Assembly (NCBI GenBank): GCA_963805705.1
Contig: CAWDVH010000004.1
Span: 930,001-994,000, forward strand
DNA length: 64,000 bases
From: CAWDVH01 sp963805705
GTDB lineage: Bacteria > Actinomycetota > Actinomycetes > Streptosporangiales > Streptosporangiaceae
Reading direction: 5' to 3'
The notes beneath the pieces are model-generated. The model was not told the origin of the DNA, did not search any database, and saw only the letters and a list, made by a program, of their open reading frames with translations. Of the stretch, positions 34,697 to 43,618 are shown one piece after another (the first letter of the stretch is position 1; every line of letters begins with the position of its first letter). The translations under genes and the position numbers were made by a program.

Positions 34697-36175
34697 CTAT
34701 CCGCGCGGCCAGATCCTGCGCTCGTCGGAGCGCGGATCCAGCTCGACGCCACCGTCGGCCCCGTCGAAGACCATAACGGGATAGGTGGCGTCGAAGGCGC
34801 GCCATCCGGGGTCGCCGGTGCGGGCGAAGCTGATCCAGGCCGCGTGCATCTCATCGGCCAGCGCCTGGGGCGGCGCGGGGCCGGTCACGAGCTCACCGCC
34901 GGCCGCGGCCAGATTGTCGAACACGAACGGGATCTCCAGCGAGTGGCAGGCGCCCAGGCCGCTGGCGGGGCTGCGCCAGGCGAACTCGTAGAAATAGGTC
35001 GGTGCGGGCCCGGCCGCGCGGGCCTCGGCGACGGCCAGGGCGGGCAGCCGGAAATACCAGTCGGTGATCAGTGCGGCGAGCAGGTCACCGGGGGAGGCAT
35101 CCGGCCGGTTGGCCCGGTACTTCTCGGCCACCTGCGGCCCGGCCCCCAGCGTCGCCAGGAAACCCGCCAGGATCTCGTCGGTGACATAGGCCGCGGCGCC
35201 TGACGGGACCAGGAAGAGCCGGAATTCCTCGGTTGTCGTGCCGGTCAGCAGCGGTGTATCCGCGCCCGCCCCGGCAGCGATCGCGCTCAGCGTGCTGGTC
35301 GGGATCAGCTCCCCGTCGACGACCGGGACGAAGGCCATCGAGCCCGCCACGATGCTGGCGCCGAAGCGCGCCGGATCCGGCTGCGCGGCGAGGGCGTTGC
35401 GCACCGTCGCCTGCGCGTCTACCAGAGCGGGCAGGCCGACGCCGGCCAGGCTCGCCGCGGTGGCGTCGAGCCCGAGCGCGCGGCCCAGCTCGCTCGTGAT
35501 GAGGGCCGCGTCGGCCAGATCAGCGCCCGCCTGGCCAGCCCCGCTCTGGGTGATCGCCTTGGCGAACAGGCCGCGCGCCCTCGGGATCGACAGCAGCGTG
35601 GCCACGCTCATCGCGCCCGCCGACTCTCCGAAGATCGTTACATTGCCCGGATCGCCGCCGAAGCCGGCGATGTTGTCGCGGACCCACTCCAGCGCCGCGA
35701 TCTGGTCGAGCAGCCCGCGATTGGCCGGCGCATCCGGCAAGAGCGCGAAGCCGTCGACGCCGAGCCGGTAGTTGATGCTGACCAGGACGACGCCGTCGCG
35801 GGCGAAGGCATGCCCGTCGTAGGCCGCGACCGCCGAGTTGCCGTTGCTGAACGCGCCGCCATGGATCCATACCATCACCGGCAGGTGGGCCCCTCCGGGA
35901 TCGGGCGTCCACACGTTCACGGTCAGCCACTCGTCGCCCGCGATGTTCGGCTCCGGCAGGAGCACGTCGTGCGGCGGTGCGTAATCAGGCTTCGGCGGCG
36001 TCGCGCCGAACTGGTCGGCCTCGCGGATCCCGTCCCAGGCCGCAGGGGGCGCCGGGGCGCGAAACCGCAGCGCCCCGGTCGGGCTGGCCGCGTACGGGAC
36101 GCCAAGGAAGCTGGCCACTCCATCGCGGACCTGGCCGCGGACCTGGCCGCTGGCGGTCGTCACGGTGCGTGTCAT
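34697..36175 (-). CDS. Type B carboxylesterase/para-nitrobenzyl esterase family
   Basis: 492 aa. FLGVPYAASPTGALRFRAP is the family N-terminus; WIHGGAFSNGN is the oxyanion hole; nucleophile Ser185 lies in the elbow FGESAGAMS; the Glu/His partners are expected near EFRLF and ACHSLEIPF. No signal peptide, so it is cytoplasmic. Broad esterase activity is usual and the natural substrate cannot be named. Stands alone between the DUF4193 gene (convergent) and the deaminase. Confidence 0.9.
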   Translation of the reverse strand: MTRTVTTASGQVRGQVRDGVASFLGVPYAASPTGALRFRAPAPPAAWDGIREADQFGATPPKPDYAPPHDVLLPEPNIAGDEWLTVNVWTPDPGGAHLPVMVWIHGGAFSNGNSAVAAYDGHAFARDGVVLVSINYRLGVDGFALLPDAPANRGLLDQIAALEWVRDNIAGFGGDPGNVTIFGESAGAMSVATLLSIPRARGLFAKAITQSGAGQAGADLADAALITSELGRALGLDATAASLAGVGLPALVDAQATVRNALAAQPDPARFGASIVAGSMAFVPVVDGELIPTSTLSAIAAGAGADTPLLTGTTTEEFRLFLVPSGAAAYVTDEILAGFLATLGAGPQVAEKYRANRPDASPGDLLAALITDWYFRLPALAVAEARAAGPAPTYFYEFAWRSPASGLGACHSLEIPFVFDNLAAAGGELVTGPAPPQALADEMHAAWISFARTGDPGWRAFDATYPVMVFDGADGGVELDPRSDERRIWPRG

Positions 36176-36247
36176 GCGCGCACTCTGCCATAGGAGCTCA
36201 CAGCGCGGCTAGAGCGGCGGCCGGACCAGGGCGTTCGGCGGGCGCTC

Positions 36248-36733
36248 TCAGCTATCGGCGGGCCCTCTCAGCTTGCTGTCCAGGCGCAGATGGGAATTCG
36301 CGGCGCGGGCCCGCGCCGCGTACTCGGGCAGCTCGGTCACGCTCACCCCGGCGCCGGTCAGCAGCTCATATCCCCGGCCGTCGGCCACAAACAGCGGCGG
36401 CTCGCGCCAGGCCATGACCACGCGGGGAAGGCCGGCGTCGAGAATGAGCTGGGTGCACGTACGCGGCCGGGAGGCGCGCTGCGAGCACGGCTCAAGGGTG
36501 GTGTACATCGTGGCCTTGCTGAGCCGGGGATCGCCATCGGGCAGCCGGGCCAGGGCGGCTTCCTCGGCGTGCACGTTCCCGTCGGTCTCGCGTGAGTAGC
36601 CGCGGGCGATTTCCTGCCCGTGCTCGTCCACGATGATCGCGCCGACCGAGTAGGCAGTCTGCTTGGGCGGGCACCGGCGGGCCAGTTCGAGGGCGACCTC
36701 CATCCACTGGCGGTCTGAGCTGGGCTGGCTCAC
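36248..36733 (-). CDS. RibD-like cytidine/deoxycytidylate deaminase-family protein
   Basis: 161 aa from GTG 36733, which has AGGAG 7 bases upstream. The zinc site is complete: His55-Ala-Glu57 (NVHAEEAALARL) and Cys83/Cys93 in EPCSQRASRPRTC. The C-terminal half (LPRVVMAWREPPLFVADGRGYELLTGAGV) resembles the deaminase half of RibD, with no reductase domain. Pyrimidine or pterin-like amino groups are likely targets. The frame is open upstream into a recombinase-like sequence, so a longer fusion product can be read, but the internal ribosome site argues for a separate protein. Confidence 0.8.
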   Translation of the reverse strand: MSQPSSDRQWMEVALELARRCPPKQTAYSVGAIIVDEHGQEIARGYSRETDGNVHAEEAALARLPDGDPRLSKATMYTTLEPCSQRASRPRTCTQLILDAGLPRVVMAWREPPLFVADGRGYELLTGAGVSVTELPEYAARARAANSHLRLDSKLRGPADS

Positions 36734-37744
36734 TGGCCGGCTCCTGTGCCCGCCCCGGATACGCCTGGCCCGGATACGCCTGGCCGCGACCGGCCAGGGG
36801 CCGGCCAGGCTGGCCACCCCGGCCAGATGCAGCTGATGCAGCGTCCAGCCCCGGCCCGAGGGGTCGAGCGGCTGCGTGCTCGCGGTGAAGATCTCGGCCG
36901 CCCGCCGGTAGGACATCCGGGCGCGCCCGGTGAGCGGGCAGACGTTCACGGCCGCGGCCCGTGCCGGGGCCCGCCGGTCGGTCAGGAAGACTGGCCCGCA
37001 GGCGCGGCCCGACAGGAGCCAGCGGAGCATGTCGGTGGTCCCGCTCCGCCACTGAATCCAGGCCGCCGCCTGCCGGTCGGCGGCCACCCCGCGCGCGGCC
37101 ACCCCGTCCGCCGCCGGGCCGCCCTGGCCGGTGCCGCCCGGTATCTTGACGCGCGCACGGGCGCCGGGCAGGTCCAGCCGGTCCACGTCCAGCGCGAGCA
37201 CGTCCTCGGCCCGGGCGCCGGTGTCGTACAGCACGCGCCAGAACGCCTGCTCGCGCAGGCTGGTGCAGGCGCGCAAGAGGCTGCCGACCTGGTCGTCGGT
37301 CAGCGCCGGCAGCATCGGGGAAGCGGCCGCCAGGTGGCTAAGGCCGGCCGTCGGATCCGCGTCAATCCACTGCCGGTCCCGCCACCAGCCGATCGCGCTT
37401 CGCAGCGCGGACAGCTCGCGGTTGACGGTTCGCGGGTCGCTGACGATGGCGCGGTCCGCGATCGCGGCGGCGAGCCTGGCGGCGGTGCCGGGGTCGTCCA
37501 GCACCGCCAAGGGCACGACGGGCGGTGCGGCCCCGCGGCGCTGCGGACCGCGGGGCGGCGCCGTCCCCACCAGCGCCCAGGCCCAGCTGGCCAGGGAAAT
37601 GCGATAGACACGGCGCGAGGCGGATCCGAGCGAGGCCCCGCCGAGGTAATGATCGACTGCGACCGCATATTCCACCGGCGCGATCATCCCCGCCGGGCCG
37701 ACCGCCGCCGTCCCTGCTGCGCTCACTGTCCCCGCTGCGCTCAC
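36734..37744 (-). pseudogene. Degenerate tyrosine recombinase, in frame with the deaminase gene
   Basis: About 337 codons with no stop before the deaminase. The N-terminal SAM-like core-binding region (VEYAVAVDHYLGG to about 140) and the catalytic-domain start (LYDTGARAEDVLAL, with the first Arg) are recognisable. The H-x-x-R box reads LHQLHLAG instead of HxLRHS, and the C-terminal His/Trp and Tyr nucleophile are missing; the sequence ends in Arg-rich residues coded by a 15-bp direct repeat (GCCAGGCGTATCCGG). So it is likely inactive: a remnant of an integrase/Xer-like gene. Start could be at ATG 37687. Confidence 0.6.
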
Positions 37745-37770
37745 CGTCCCGCCTCCCTCGGCTGCTGGCC

Positions 37771-37784
37771 GCAGTAAATAGCGC
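37771..37784. promoter_or_regulatory. Dispersed GCRGTAAA motif, copy 1
   Basis: GCAGTAAATAGCGC, 27 bases upstream of the recombinase-remnant start. It matches the unit core of the 21-bp array at 41165-41248. Confidence 0.4.
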
Positions 37785-37913
37785 TGCCCTTTCCGGTGGA
37801 CCGGCTCACCTGCTCATATCATAACGCTCTGCGCCGGCCTTATTGGCTGACCTATTGCGCGGCTCGGGGGGCGGGAATTGTGCGCGGCAATTGATGTCCC
37901 GGTAGTAATAAGC

Positions 37914-37927
37914 GCAGTAAATACCGC
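37914..37927. promoter_or_regulatory. Dispersed GCRGTAAA motif, copy 2
   Basis: GCAGTAAATACCGC, 72 bases upstream of the amidohydrolase start, same core as the 41.2-kb array. Confidence 0.4.
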
Positions 37928-37998
37928 CGTGCCGGACAGCGCCGGCCTGCGATGATGGGCAAGCGGGCACAGCGGGCGGCCCAGGCAGGAGAGCACCC

Positions 37999-39690
37999 AT
38001 GGCAAGGTACGCGGAAACGGTCTTCAGCGGCGGTGCCGTCTACACGGCTGATGCCTCCGGCCGCCGCGTCGGTCCGGCCAGGGCACCCGGTGGCCAGGCC
38101 GCCAGCGCGGTCGCCGTGGCCGCCGGCCGCATTGTCGCCGTCGGCGTGGCCGGCGACGACCGCATCCGGGATCTGACCGGCCCCGCCACCGATGTCGTTG
38201 ACCTGCGCGGCCGCGCGCTGCTGCCCGGCTTCCAGGATGCGCACGCCCATCCGGCGTTCGCGGGCGTCACCATGATCAGCTGCAGCCTGATCGGCGCCCG
38301 CGGCCTGGACGAGGCGCTGGCCAGGGTGAGCGCCTACGCCCGCGCGCAGCCAGGCCAGCAGTGGGTGTCCGGCGGCGGGTGGCGGTCGTCCTGGTTTGCG
38401 GCGGGCGCGCCGGGCCGCGAGATCCTGGACCGGCTCGTCCCCGACCGGCCCGCCTACCTCGTCAACGCCGAGAGCCACGGGGCGTGGGTCAACTCCCGCG
38501 CCCTGGAGCTCGCCGGGATCGACGCCCGCACTCCCGACCCGCCGGACGGCAGGATCGAGCGGGACGCCGACGGCACTCCGCAGGGCACATTGCATGAGGG
38601 GGCGGCGAGCCTGGTCGGCGCTCTGGTGCCGCCGCCCAGTTTCGACGAGCGGCTGGCTGGCCTGCTGCTGGCGCAGCGGCACCTGCACGAGCGGGGTATT
38701 ACCGCCTGGCAGGACGCGATCGTCGGCAGCTACCTCGGCTCTCCTGACCCGCTGCCGGTCTACCTGGCCGCCGCCGCCAGCGGCCAGCTGACCGCCAGGG
38801 TGGAGGGCGCGCTGTGGTGGGACCGCAGCCGGGATGCCGGGCAGCTGGCCGAGATTCTCGGCCGCCGCGAGCAGGGCCAGGCCGGCCGGTTCCGCGCCAA
38901 CACCGTCAAGATCATGCAAGACGGGGTCGCGGGGAGCTTCACCGCCAGCATGCTCGACCCCTACCTGGACGCCTGCGGGCATCAGCCTGGCGGCCGTGGC
39001 CTGTCCCACATCGATGCCGATGACCTGCGCCGTTATGTCACCGCGCTCGACGCCGAATCGTTTCAGGTGCACCTGCACGCCATCGGCGACCGCGCGGTCC
39101 GGGAATCCCTCGACGCCATCCAGGCCGCGCGTGATGCCAACGGCAGCAACGACAACCGACATCACATCGCGCACCTTCAGGTCATCCATCCCGACGACGT
39201 CCCGCGGTTCGCCGCGCTCGGCGTGACCGCCAACGTGCAGGGCCTATGGGCGGCCCACGAGCCGCAGATGGACGACCGGACGATCCCGTTCCTCGGGCCG
39301 GAGCGAGCGGCGCGGCAGTACCTGTTCGGTGACCTGCTGCGCTCCGGTGCCCGGCTGGCGGCCGGCAGCGACTGGGCGGTCAGCAGCGCCCACCCCCTGC
39401 GGGCGATCCACGTGGCGGTCAACCGGTCGCTGCCGGGTGCGCGCGGCGCCGAGGCAGAGCCGTTCCTGCCCGGCCAGAGCCTGCGCCTGGCCGAGGCGCT
39501 GGCCGCCTACACGGCCGGCTCGGCGTACGTGAATCACCTGGACGACCAGACCGGCGCGATTGCCCCGGGCCTGCTGGCTGACCTGGTCGTCCTGGACACC
39601 GACCCGTTCGCAGGCCCGGCGGAGCAGATCGGCGGCACCGCGGTCCTGCTCACTTATGTCGGCGGGCAGCAGGTCTTCGCGGCGAGCTAG
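37999..39690 (+). CDS. YtcJ-type amidohydrolase
   Basis: 563 aa; GGAG is 7 bases before ATG 37999. Amidohydrolase superfamily: composite beta-sandwich at the ends, TIM barrel in the middle, metal-binding His82 and His84 in LPGFQDAHAHP, further His in LHAIGDRAVR (about 355) and HIAHLQ (about 390), and the catalytic Asp in AAGSDWAVSSAHP (about 455). The family is known mostly by homology (N-substituted formamide deformylase, carotenoid-related LAF3), so substrate is open. Divergent from the recombinase remnant. Confidence 0.88.
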   Translation: MARYAETVFSGGAVYTADASGRRVGPARAPGGQAASAVAVAAGRIVAVGVAGDDRIRDLTGPATDVVDLRGRALLPGFQDAHAHPAFAGVTMISCSLIGARGLDEALARVSAYARAQPGQQWVSGGGWRSSWFAAGAPGREILDRLVPDRPAYLVNAESHGAWVNSRALELAGIDARTPDPPDGRIERDADGTPQGTLHEGAASLVGALVPPPSFDERLAGLLLAQRHLHERGITAWQDAIVGSYLGSPDPLPVYLAAAASGQLTARVEGALWWDRSRDAGQLAEILGRREQGQAGRFRANTVKIMQDGVAGSFTASMLDPYLDACGHQPGGRGLSHIDADDLRRYVTALDAESFQVHLHAIGDRAVRESLDAIQAARDANGSNDNRHHIAHLQVIHPDDVPRFAALGVTANVQGLWAAHEPQMDDRTIPFLGPERAARQYLFGDLLRSGARLAAGSDWAVSSAHPLRAIHVAVNRSLPGARGAEAEPFLPGQSLRLAEALAAYTAGSAYVNHLDDQTGAIAPGLLADLVVLDTDPFAGPAEQIGGTAVLLTYVGGQQVFAAS

Positions 39691-39705
39691 GACGCCCGCC
39701 TCCGC

Positions 39706-41097
39706 TCAGGTTCCGCCGGCCTGCTCGCCGGCCTGCTCGCCGGGCTGCTCGTCGTGCTGCTCGTCGCACTGCGATGGCTTCCAGGTCACTGACCGGATCG
39801 ACGGCAGGGCCAGAACGACCGCGCTGCCTGCGATCCCCCACCCGGCGCCGAACGCCAGCACCGTGCGGGCCCCGACCACCGCGGCGACCGGGCCCGCGGC
39901 GGCGAAGGCGAGCGGCCCGAAGCCAAACGCGCCGACCGCCCCGAAGGCGCTCACCCTGGCCAGGGCGGCCGCCGGGACCTGCTGCTGCTCGGTCGTCGTC
40001 GCGAACGTCATCCCGATCGCGGATCCGGCGCCCGCCATCAGCGCCCCGGCCGCCACGGCCGCCACGGGCGCATGCAGCGCGAACAGCAGGCACGGCGCGG
40101 GATACCCGAAGGTCGCGGCGGTGGCGACCACGAGCGGCCGGCGCGGCTTGCGGCCCAGCGCGAGCAGCCCGCCTGCAATGGCACCGGCCCCGTAGGCAGC
40201 CATGATGGTTCCCCAGGCCCGTGCCCCGCCCAGGTACTGCCGGGAAAGAACCGGCCCGAGCACCAGGTAGGGCCCCCAGACAATCAGGTTGAAGAGCGCG
40301 AACTGGACGGTGCCGACCCAGAGCCAGGTCCTGGACCTGAACTCCGACCAGCCCTCGCCGAGCTGACGCAGCAGCGGCCGGGCAGGCACCCGCGGTGATC
40401 CGGGCAGGCGCAGCATGCTCAGCGCGAGAACGCTCACCGCGTACGTGCTGGCATCGGCCGCAACGACGACGCCGGGCCCGGTGAGCGCGACCAGGACCCC
40501 CGCCAGCGCCGGCCCGCCGATCCTGGCCGCCGATTGCGCCAGGCCGAGCAGCGCGTTGGCGCTGCCGAGGTCGTCGCGCGGCGCGATCTCTACCGTGAGC
40601 GCGGAGAGGGCGGGCCCGAAGAAGGCGTCGCCCGTGCCGACCGCGGCGGCCAGCAGCATGAACACCCAGATCTGCGGGTGGCCAAGGAGAATCGCGGCGG
40701 CCAGCGTTCCCTGCGAGCAGCAGCGCACTGCGTCGGCGGTCAGCATCACCGGCCGCCGGCCCAGCCGGTCGGCGATCACCCCGCCGCCGAGCATGAAGAG
40801 GACCTGGGGCACGATCCCGGCGGCGAAGACGTAGCCGAGATCGGATGGGCTGCCGCCGCCGTCCAGCACGGCGAACGCCACGGCGATCGACGACATCGAT
40901 GTGCCGGACAATGATGTCACATAGCCGACGAAGAACCGGCGGAAATTGCGCTCCCGCAGCACGGAAAACCGCTGGGTGATAATAGCTGATTCCTTATTTA
41001 CCGCGGCTTCAGAGGCTTCTTTTCCTGGCAATTTACTGCGGTTGTCAGGCGAGCGGGCTATATTATCTCGCACGGGTCCTACTCTGCCAGTTCGCAT
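39706..41097 (-). CDS. MFS transporter (MFS_3/enterobactin-exporter-like)
   Basis: 463 aa if begun at ATG 41097; a GTG at 40962 (VLRERNFRRFF) is likelier by family comparison, since the first 45 codons are AT-rich and resemble intergenic sequence with two copies of the GTAAA motif. Twelve helices, motif A-like DRLGRRPVML after helix 2, and the MFS_3 landmark VGTGDAFFGPALSALT. The C-terminal tail has a repeated GEQ/AGE acidic run. Export of a small molecule or siderophore is plausible. Divergent from the aldo/keto reductase. Confidence 0.85.
   Translation of the reverse strand: MRTGRVGPVRDNIARSPDNRSKLPGKEASEAAVNKESAIITQRFSVLRERNFRRFFVGYVTSLSGTSMSSIAVAFAVLDGGGSPSDLGYVFAAGIVPQVLFMLGGGVIADRLGRRPVMLTADAVRCCSQGTLAAAILLGHPQIWVFMLLAAAVGTGDAFFGPALSALTVEIAPRDDLGSANALLGLAQSAARIGGPALAGVLVALTGPGVVVAADASTYAVSVLALSMLRLPGSPRVPARPLLRQLGEGWSEFRSRTWLWVGTVQFALFNLIVWGPYLVLGPVLSRQYLGGARAWGTIMAAYGAGAIAGGLLALGRKPRRPLVVATAATFGYPAPCLLFALHAPVAAVAAGALMAGAGSAIGMTFATTTEQQQVPAAALARVSAFGAVGAFGFGPLAFAAAGPVAAVVGARTVLAFGAGWGIAGSAVVLALPSIRSVTWKPSQCDEQHDEQPGEQAGEQAGGT
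40995..41041. promoter_or_regulatory. Two reverse-oriented GCRGTAAA motifs before the MFS gene
   Basis: TATTTACCGCGG at 40995-41006 and ATTTACTGCGG at 41031-41041 are reverse complements of the core found in the 21-bp array 125 bases further on. They fall in the doubtful N-terminal extension of the MFS gene. Confidence 0.4.
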
Positions 41098-41164
41098 TCA
41101 GAATGCGCCAGGTTAATCTGCGCAATAGTTTCCCGGAAAATGAGTTCCGGGGCTCCGGAGGCCC

Positions 41165-41248
41165 GCTCCCGCGGTAAATAGCACCGCTCCCGCGGTAAAC
41201 AGCACCGCTCCCGCAGTAAACAGCACCGCTCCCGCAGTAAACTGCGCC
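41165..41248. repeat. 21-bp tandem array, four copies, before the aldo/keto reductase gene
   Basis: Four adjacent 21-bp units start at 41165, 41186, 41207 and 41228, each GCTCCCGCRGTAAAYWGC plus three bases. The last unit contains GCAGT-AA-ACTGC, a perfect inverted repeat. Exactly two helical turns per unit would place identical sites on one face of the DNA. The array ends 29 bp before the aldo/keto reductase ATG. No spacers, so not CRISPR. Confidence 0.85.
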
Positions 41249-41277
41249 GGTAGCTGCCCGCGAAGCTGGAGGGAACG

Positions 41278-42276
41278 ATGGAGCTGATCTCGCTCGGCAC
41301 GGACGGCCCCCAGGTATCGCGGGCGGGCCTCGGCCTGATGGCCATGTCCGGGGTGTACGGCCCGGCGGATGAGACGCAGAGCATCGAGACCATCAGGGCG
41401 GCACTGGACGCCGGGGTGACCCTCCTGGACACCGGTGATTTCTACGGCATGGGCCACAGCGAGCTACTGCTGCGCGATGCCCTGCGCGGAGCCGATCGCG
41501 GCGGCGTGTTCATCCAGGTGAAGTTCGGCGGCCAGCGCGACCCCCGCGGCGCCTTCATCGGGTACGACGCGAGCCCGAGCGCCGTCAAGACCGCGCTGGC
41601 CTATACCCTGACCCGGCTGGGCACCGACTACGTGGATCTGTACCAGCCGGCCAGGCTTGACCCGCGCGTGCCGATCGAGGACACGGTCGGCGCGATCGCC
41701 GAGATGATCCAGGCGGGCTACGTCCGCTATCTCGGCCTGTCGGAGATGGGCCCGGCCACCATCCGCCGGGCGCACGCGGTCCACCCGGTCACCGCCCTGC
41801 AGATCGAGTACTCGCTGATGAGCCGGGGCATCGAGGCGCAGATCCTGCCGGTGGTCCGCGAGCTGGGCATCGGCGTCACCGCCTACGGGATCATGTCCCG
41901 CGGCCTGCTGTCGACGGCCAGCGCCCGCGAGATCGGGCCCGGCGACCCCCGGTCCCGCTTCCCCCGGTTCCAGGGCGAGAACCTGCGCCGCAACCTGGAT
42001 CTGCTGGCCACGCTGGAGAAGATCGCCGACGCCCGCGGCGTCAGCACCGCGCAGCTGGCCATCGCGTGGGTATCCTCCCGCGGCCGCGACATCGTCCCGC
42101 TGATCGGCACCAAACGGGCCGCCCGGCTGGCCGAGGCCCTGGCCGCGCTGGCGATCACGCTGTCACCGGCCGAGCTGGCCGCCATCGAGGCAGCCGTCCC
42201 GCCCGGCCAGGTCGCCGGTGATCGCTACGACGCGGCCGGGATGTCCTCCCTGGACAGCGAAAACCCGCCGGCCTGA
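41278..42276 (+). CDS. Aldo/keto reductase
   Basis: 332 aa; GGAGGGAACG precedes ATG 41278. TIM barrel with catalytic Asp/Tyr in TLLDTGDFYG and Lys in FIQVKFGG. The usual catalytic His (DLYYQH) is replaced: DLYQPARLDP, a variant shared by a subgroup of AKRs. The NADPH-binding C-terminal motif is recognisable in VPLIGTKRAARLAEAL. It would reduce an aldehyde or ketone in the cytoplasm. Regulation through the upstream 21-bp array is likely. Confidence 0.9.
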   Translation: MELISLGTDGPQVSRAGLGLMAMSGVYGPADETQSIETIRAALDAGVTLLDTGDFYGMGHSELLLRDALRGADRGGVFIQVKFGGQRDPRGAFIGYDASPSAVKTALAYTLTRLGTDYVDLYQPARLDPRVPIEDTVGAIAEMIQAGYVRYLGLSEMGPATIRRAHAVHPVTALQIEYSLMSRGIEAQILPVVRELGIGVTAYGIMSRGLLSTASAREIGPGDPRSRFPRFQGENLRRNLDLLATLEKIADARGVSTAQLAIAWVSSRGRDIVPLIGTKRAARLAEALAALAITLSPAELAAIEAAVPPGQVAGDRYDAAGMSSLDSENPPA

Positions 42277-42343
42277 ACGCCATGCTCGCGCGCCCGTCCC
42301 GGCCCCTTCGCCGGTCAGCATCCGGCCGGCCTGGTCTTGCCCC

Positions 42344-43502
42344 GTGACCGCCCGCGACTTGATCGCGCAGCGATGCGCGGCACAGCTGCTGTCGGGGGAG
42401 CCTGCCCGCAGCGCGACCGACGTCGTTCACCGGCTGCTCGCCGTCCAGGGGCAGGATCCGCGCGGGGCCCGCCTCGCCATCCGGGCGCGCTCGGCCGGCC
42501 TGACCGCCGCCGACGTCGACCGGGCCCTGACCAGCGACCGATCGCTGCTGATTACGTGGCTCAACCGCGGCACCCTGCATCTGGTCGGCCGCGAGGATTA
42601 CTGGTGGCTGCAGTCGCTGACCACCCCGCCGCTGTTCACGGCCAGCGAGCGCCGCCTGGCCCAGGAGGGCGTGTCGCCCGCCGGCGCTGATCGCGCCGTG
42701 GCCGCCATCAAGGCCGCGCTGGCGGCCGAGGGCCCGCTGACCCGCGGTCAGCTCGCCGAGCGGATCGACGCGGCCGGCGTGCGCACGCAGGGCCAGGCCC
42801 TCGTGCACCTGCTCCTGCTCGCGAGCCTGCGCGGGGAGATCGTGCGCGGTCCGGTGATCGGCAAGGAGCACGCCTTTGCGCTGGTCAGCGACTGGCTGGG
42901 CGCGCCGCCCGCGCCGCTCGATCGCGATGTCGCCCTGGCTGAGCTCGCGCGCCGCTACCTCGCCGGGCACGGCCCGGCGAACGATCGTGACCTGGCCAAG
43001 TGGGCCGGCCTGCCGCTGCGCGACGCGCGCCGCGGCCTGACGGCGATCGCCGGCGAGCTGGCCCCGCGCGACGATGGCCTGGCCGACCTGGCCAAGCGCG
43101 GCCAGCCCGCGAGCCCGCGAGCTCCGGAGCGACCCGCCGGCCTGCCGCCCCGTCAGCCGGCCGCCCGGCCGCCCGCCCGCCCTGCCGCCCCGTAGCCGGC
43201 CGCCCGGCCGCCCGCCCGCCCTGCCGCCCCCGCGCCTGCTGGGCGCGTTCGATCCGCTGCTGCTCGGCTGGGCCTCCAGGGAACCGGTACTCGGCGCCCA
43301 CCAGGGGATCATCACTGTCAACGGCGTCTTCCGGCCGTTCGCCCTGGTCCGCGGCCAGGCTGTGGCCACCTGGACCATGCCGGGCGGCCAGGTGACCCTC
43401 AGCCCGCTCGCCCCGCTCTCGAAGCGGGACCAGGCCGCGCTGGAGTCCGACGCCGCCGACATCACCCGGTTTCTCGGCACCCGGCCGCCCCTCAGGGCAT
43501 GA
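42344..43502 (+). pseudogene. Winged-helix DNA-binding domain protein (HTH_42/DUF1006 family), one frameshift in a minisatellite
   Basis: From GTG 42344 the frame is typical of the family (RSATDVVHRLLAVQGQDPRGARLAIRAR, then LLITWLNRGTLHLVGREDYWWL) until a TAG at 43193-43195. The family's C-terminal part (LLGAFDPLLLGWASREPVLG..VNGVFRPFALVRG) continues in another frame to 43502. The switch is in a direct repeat whose first copy (CGTCAGCCGG) has one C more than the second (CGTAGCCGG). Dropping C43154 gives one continuous protein of about 385 aa with a 13-residue linker repeat RSRPPGRPPALPP. Relatives include YcaQ-type DNA-repair glycosylases; real phase variation or error are both possible. Confidence 0.75.
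43141..43230. repeat. 40/39-bp direct repeat causing the frameshift
   Basis: CCTGCCGCCCCGT starts at 43141 and 43181 (second copy with one base less after CGT) and CCTGCCGCCCC again at 43220. Spacings are 40 and 39 bp; only 39 keeps the reading frame. Confidence 0.8.
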
Positions 43503-43605
43503 CCTCGAAACGAGTCACCAGACCAGCTCGACGGGGGCGGAGGTCGGGGGCATAGGGCAGCATCTGGTACGCCGTCAGCCAGCCCGGCGAGCCGGTAAAG
43601 GTCGT

Positions 43606-43611
43606 TAGGCT
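43606..43611 (+). promoter_or_regulatory. -10 hexamer for leaderless peptidase E mRNA
   Basis: TAGGCT, 7 bases before GTG 43619; no ribosome site present. Confidence 0.5.
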
Positions 43612-43618
43612 ATGAAGG

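Noticed and set aside
36734..37744. Active integrase marking a genomic island
   Set aside because: Catalytic Arg and Tyr are missing and I found no tRNA or flanking direct repeats that would be attachment sites.
41165..41248. CRISPR array
   Set aside because: Units are directly adjacent with no spacers, and there are no cas genes in the window.
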